Assembly: GCA_017856545.1 (NCBI GenBank) | Contig: JAFMEV010000002.1 | Span: forward strand, 1-64,000 | Length of the DNA stretch: 64,000 nucleotides | Direction of reading: 5' to 3' | From: Chitinophagaceae bacterium | Lineage (GTDB): Bacteria > Bacteroidota > Bacteroidia > Chitinophagales > Chitinophagaceae | In this document: positions 61,369 through 64,000 of the stretch, piece after piece | How the letters are laid out: each line of letters opens with the position of its first letter | How positions within the stretch are numbered: position 1 is the first letter of the stretch | Notes under the pieces: generated by a model | Database searches by the model: none | What the model was told of the DNA's origin: nothing | The model's input: only the letters and a program-made list of their open reading frames with translations | Program-made: the position numbers and the translations under genes

Positions 61369-62415
61369 TTAGCCTTTTTTAGACAGTTCCTGTACTAATA
61401 TTTCGAGTTCTTTAACTCTTTTTTCCAATTCTGGGAGGTTTTTAACGTAAACCTGAGACCTAAGAGTAGTCGTATGGTCAGCTGCTGGGTTTCCAGTGAA
61501 GGTTTGATGAGGGGTCTTAATGGTCTTGGTTACACCACTTTGGGCAGCTATTTTGGTGCCGTCAGCAACTGATATATGTCCTGCAAATCCCACTTGACCG
61601 CCTACCATTACGTTTTTTCCAATTTTAGTACTTCCACTGATTCCTGTTTGTGCAGCAATCACCGTATTGTTTCCCAATTCTGCATTATGGGCAATTTGAA
61701 TAAGGTTATCTAGCTTAACTCCTTTGCGAATAATCGTTGAACCAATAGTGGCTCTGTCAATGGTTGTATTGGATCCAATCTCTACATCATCTTCAATTAC
61801 CACATTACCCAATTGAGGTACTTTTTGAAAACTACCATCTGCTTTTGGTGCAAATCCAAATCCATCACTTCCAATAATACTGCCTGCATGAATGGTAACA
61901 TTATTTCCAATGACACAATCATGATAAACCACCACTCCTGGATGAATGGTAACATTGTTACCTACTTGCACATTTTCACCTAGAAATACATTGGGATAAA
62001 TTTTTACCTGGTCACCCATTTGTACATTTTCTGAAATGCATGCAAAAACTCCAATAAAATGTTGAGCACCTAATTTTGCAGAAGGGGCGATAAAGGAAGG
62101 GGTTTGAACACCTACCATATTCGCCGCTTTTAATTCTTGGTATTTTGTCAATAGGGTAGCAAATGCTGCATAAGCATCGGGCACTCTAATTAATGTTGCT
62201 GCAATTTTATCTTTTAAAACCAAGCTATCGTTGATGATGATCACAGATGCTTTAGTGCTATATAAAAATTCTTCGTATTTGGGATTGGCTAAAAAAGAAA
62301 TCTCTCCAGCCTTCGCTTCTTCTATTTTACCAAACTGCGTCACTTCAACGGTTGCATCTCCCTCGACTTTCCCTTGAATTATTTGGGCAATTTGATGTGC
62401 GTTAAATGTTAGCAT
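61369..62415 (-). CDS. lpxD: UDP-3-O-(3-hydroxyacyl)glucosamine N-acyltransferase
   Basis: 348 residues. Third lipid A enzyme. N-terminal uridine-binding domain at 1-100 (IEEAKAGEISFLANPKYEEF), then hexapeptide repeats at about 105-310 with GSDGFGFAPKADGSFQKVPQ near 190 and the catalytic histidine in LIQIAHNAELGNNTVIAAQT near 238. The C-terminus is a short charged helix (ELEKRVKELEILVQELSKKG), as in other LpxD trimers. Three bases after the HD gene and 54 bases before lpxC-fabZ, which has its own promoter. Confidence 0.97.
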   Translation of the reverse strand: MLTFNAHQIAQIIQGKVEGDATVEVTQFGKIEEAKAGEISFLANPKYEEFLYSTKASVIIINDSLVLKDKIAATLIRVPDAYAAFATLLTKYQELKAANMVGVQTPSFIAPSAKLGAQHFIGVFACISENVQMGDQVKIYPNVFLGENVQVGNNVTIHPGVVVYHDCVIGNNVTIHAGSIIGSDGFGFAPKADGSFQKVPQLGNVVIEDDVEIGSNTTIDRATIGSTIIRKGVKLDNLIQIAHNAELGNNTVIAAQTGISGSTKIGKNVMVGGQVGFAGHISVADGTKIAAQSGVTKTIKTPHQTFTGNPAADHTTTLRSQVYVKNLPELEKRVKELEILVQELSKKG

Positions 62416-62418
62416 GCT

Positions 62419-63666
62419 TTAATGGTTTTTGGGGGATGAATCATTCAGCGAACAAATGTAAAATTTTTTAACTGGGGCTGAAAGACTTTGATTAATCAAT
62501 GCATTCTGAATTTCGGAAATATTGGCTATTTCACCTGATTTAAGCAATATTTTAATCGTCTCTTCATTAGCACGGTACATCGTATTAGACGTTTCGCCCT
62601 TAAAACACAGGTAGGATAGATCTGATTCGGGTATATCAAAACTTGCTTTCACTTGCTCTGAGCTAAGTGCAAACTGAGCTGCTTCAATTGGATTGGACTG
62701 CATGAAACATTTAAATATCTGTCTATTTAAAAAGCGGGTACAAAGAATAGACAATACTTTATCAGCATGATGCTGCCATTGTTTAATGGCAAATAAAATA
62801 TCTGTATCGTCTAAGTCACAAAATGCCTTTAAATCTATAGAAGCTAATTGGCCGTCAAATTTTCCTAAAAAATAATCCAGCACCCCGCCTGTTGCAACTT
62901 CTTTATTTTGGTACTGAAATAAGTATTGAGCTCTTTCAATAATTTTCACCAACATATTTTCACTAGCCACAACTGTTTTATGTCTATATACCTGCCAGTA
63001 CATTAAACTTCTTGACACTAAAAATTTTTCTACACTATTAATTCCTTTTTCTTCAACAACCAGCTCATTGTTATGAACAGTTAACATTTTAAGAATTCGT
63101 TCATATCCTACTACACCCTCACTCACCCCAGTGAAAAAACTATCTCTTGATAAATAATCCAATCTATCCACATCCAATTGTCCGCTAATTAATTGGTGTA
63201 AGAATTTTTTGTGGTATTGATTGGTGAAAATTTGAATTGCTAAACTTAAGCTACCTTTTAAAATGGGATTGTCTGATTCGTTTAACGAGTTCATGATCAA
63301 TAAAGACATGGATTCATGATGCACGCCTTTTAACAGTACTTTTTCTAAAGCATGTGAGTAAGGTCCATGTCCAATATCGTGTAAAAGAATAGCAGCTTTT
63401 GCAGCTTGCGCTTCTTCTACTGTAATCTCTATACCCTTATCTCTTAATTCCGCAATAGCAATGGTCATTAAATGATAAGCTCCTAAGGAATGATGTAGTC
63501 TGGTATGCACTGCTCCCGGATATACCAATTGTGCCATAGCCATTTGCTGAATACGACGCAACCTTTGGTAAAAAGGATGTTTGATAATTTCAAATATCAG
63601 CGGATCATTAATTGTAATGAAACCGTGAACGGGGTCGTTAATAATTTTTCTTAAGGTAGATGCCAT
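62419..63666 (-). CDS. HD-domain phosphohydrolase (dNTPase-like)
   Basis: 415 residues from the chosen start MASTLRKIINDPVHGFITI. Metal-binding HD motif AAILLHDIGHGPYSHALEK near 92, preceding histidines in VYPGAVHTRLHHSLGAYHL near 47 and the aspartate in GQLDVDRLDYLSRDSF near 178. This pattern is that of SAMHD1/dGTPase-like proteins of about 400 residues found next to lpxD in many Bacteroidota; nucleotide substrate unproven. The open frame reaches 63684, but a -7 element covers 63682-63689, so the ATG at 63666 is the real start. First gene of the lipid A string. Confidence 0.9.
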   Translation of the reverse strand: MASTLRKIINDPVHGFITINDPLIFEIIKHPFYQRLRRIQQMAMAQLVYPGAVHTRLHHSLGAYHLMTIAIAELRDKGIEITVEEAQAAKAAILLHDIGHGPYSHALEKVLLKGVHHESMSLLIMNSLNESDNPILKGSLSLAIQIFTNQYHKKFLHQLISGQLDVDRLDYLSRDSFFTGVSEGVVGYERILKMLTVHNNELVVEEKGINSVEKFLVSRSLMYWQVYRHKTVVASENMLVKIIERAQYLFQYQNKEVATGGVLDYFLGKFDGQLASIDLKAFCDLDDTDILFAIKQWQHHADKVLSILCTRFLNRQIFKCFMQSNPIEAAQFALSSEQVKASFDIPESDLSYLCFKGETSNTMYRANEETIKILLKSGEIANISEIQNALINQSLSAPVKKFYICSLNDSSPKNH

Positions 63667-63681
63667 AAAGTTATACTGATT

Positions 63682-63689
63682 CAAAGGTA
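63682..63689 (-). promoter_or_regulatory. -7 promoter element for the HD gene and lpx string
   Basis: TACCTTTG on the minus strand, full match to TAnnTTTG, with 15 bases between it and the ATG at 63666. It overlaps the codon of the next upstream in-frame ATG (63684), ruling that one out. Confidence 0.65.
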
Positions 63690-63743
63690 CGAAATGTGAA
63701 TAACTCCTGGTGCTTATTTAAAGACCTGATTTCACAAAAAAAC

Positions 63744-63751
63744 TATATTTG
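63744..63751 (+). promoter_or_regulatory. -7 promoter element for the last (cut) gene
   Basis: TATATTTG, full match to TAnnTTTG, with a predicted leader of about 30 bases before the ATG at 63788. Confidence 0.6.
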
Positions 63752-63787
63752 TAGGGTTACTTACTACCCTATAAATCAATCCATAGC

Positions 63788-64000
63788 ATGAAATTGACGC
63801 AAACCACATTGGATAAATTGGAAGATATTTTAAGCGAATCTGAATTTGTAGTTAGATACGAAAGAGGAAACTTTCAAAGCGGTTGGTGTTTGTTAGAAGC
63901 AAAGAAAATCGTGGTCTTGAATAAGTTTTTGAATTTGGAAGCTAGAATTAATACTTTATTGGAATTGATTCCGCAGTTGGATATAGAATTCGATAAATTA
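63788..64000 (+). CDS. Conserved small protein, unknown function, cut by the window edge
   Basis: 71 codons are visible without a stop, so the gene continues past the window. Visible protein is soluble, without signal peptide or membrane helix: KLTQTTLDKLEDILSESEFV, then RYERGNFQSGWCLLEAKKIV near 30 and LNLEARINTLLELIPQLDIE near 50. The segment with G-x-C-L-L-E resembles a small uncharacterised family of about 95-100 residues that I recall in Bacteroidota; function unknown. Supported as a real gene by the full-match -7 element upstream and its divergent position from the HD gene. Confidence 0.72.
   Translation, partial: MKLTQTTLDKLEDILSESEFVVRYERGNFQSGWCLLEAKKIVVLNKFLNLEARINTLLELIPQLDIEFDKL

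Noticed and set aside
61362-61380. Plus-strand terminator GGCT-loop-AGCC followed by T-run
   Set aside because: Only a four-pair stem and no rightward gene upstream for it to end; the bases are the lpxD C-terminal codons read backwards.

Overview
The window looks like a chromosomal segment of a Bacteroidota bacterium, most likely from the Chitinophagales/Chitinophagaceae side of the phylum. The evidence is the gliding/type IX secretion genes gldM and gldN, an LpxC-FabZ fusion, a bifunctional Rsh (p)ppGpp enzyme, an RprY-like response regulator, DUF3098/DUF3108/DUF4783 proteins, the absence of obvious Shine-Dalgarno sequences, and many copies of the Bacteroidota -7 promoter element TAnnTTTG just upstream of genes. 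The DNA is AT-rich and extremely compact: no gene-free stretch reaches 300 bases (the longest is about 190, between dnaB and pheT). I see no tRNA, rRNA, insertion sequence, phage, CRISPR array or sign of recent transfer. It reads as core genome.

Layout. Bases 1-2048 hold the end of gldM and all of gldN (gliding motor and T9SS). 2045-8307 runs leftward with uvrC, then (after a small rightward membrane gene) the gpmI-engB-ABC exporter string. 8385-9121 holds a small exported protein and an eIF1/SUI1-like protein. 9118-14443 is a leftward replication and RNA-modification string (dnaB, rsmE, an acetyltransferase-like gene, dnaX). 14634-22466 runs rightward: pheT, a coiled-coil gene plus zapA, rny, rplS, tatA, gatA and a lytic transglycosylase. 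22463-26450 is leftward: a very acidic protein, purA and rsh. 26495-35810 is rightward: an ABC exporter, the ATP synthase genes atpB-E-F-H-A, and an ABC-2 transporter with two exported proteins. 35813-41963 holds pdxA, rsmA, a 2-hydroxyacid dehydrogenase, greA, a HIT protein, ruvC, a flippase-like membrane protein and a DUF3108 protein. 41952-46085 is leftward: an MBL hydrolase, an MFS/UMF1 transporter, and ftsX-DUF3098-uppP. 46220-52136 is rightward: leuS, a DPP-IV-like peptidase and ruvB. 52133-56764 is leftward: a response regulator, recQ and a copper-type P-ATPase. tsaE and an alanine dehydrogenase-like gene follow. 58483-63666 is a leftward lipid A block (HD phosphohydrolase, lpxD, lpxC-fabZ, lpxA, ABC ATPase). 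A short gene is cut by the right edge.

Shared themes are envelope building (lpx genes, uppP, ftsX, lytic transglycosylase, LolA-like protein, ABC exporters), translation and RNA processing (pheT, leuS, gatA, rplS, rny, rsmA, rsmE, tsaE, engB), and replication/repair (dnaB, dnaX, uvrC, ruvB, ruvC, recQ). Several starts were moved from the longest open frame to an internal ATG because a -7 element lies inside the longer frame or the family N-terminus begins there (gpmI, purA, atpB, tsaE, the HD gene, the flippase-like gene and the DUF2721 gene).

I did not find a new multi-gene system. The most interesting signals are regulatory: mirror-image divergent promoters (a perfect 13-bp inverted repeat between ftsX and leuS; two 8-bp -7 boxes five bases apart between uvrC and its neighbour), several promoters that predict leaderless or nearly leaderless mRNAs, a terminator-like hairpin inside the ATP synthase operon just after the c-subunit gene, a terminator-like hairpin in the greA leader, and convergent genes whose stop codons interlock in four bases. 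All coordinates come from reading the sequence; no database search was run.
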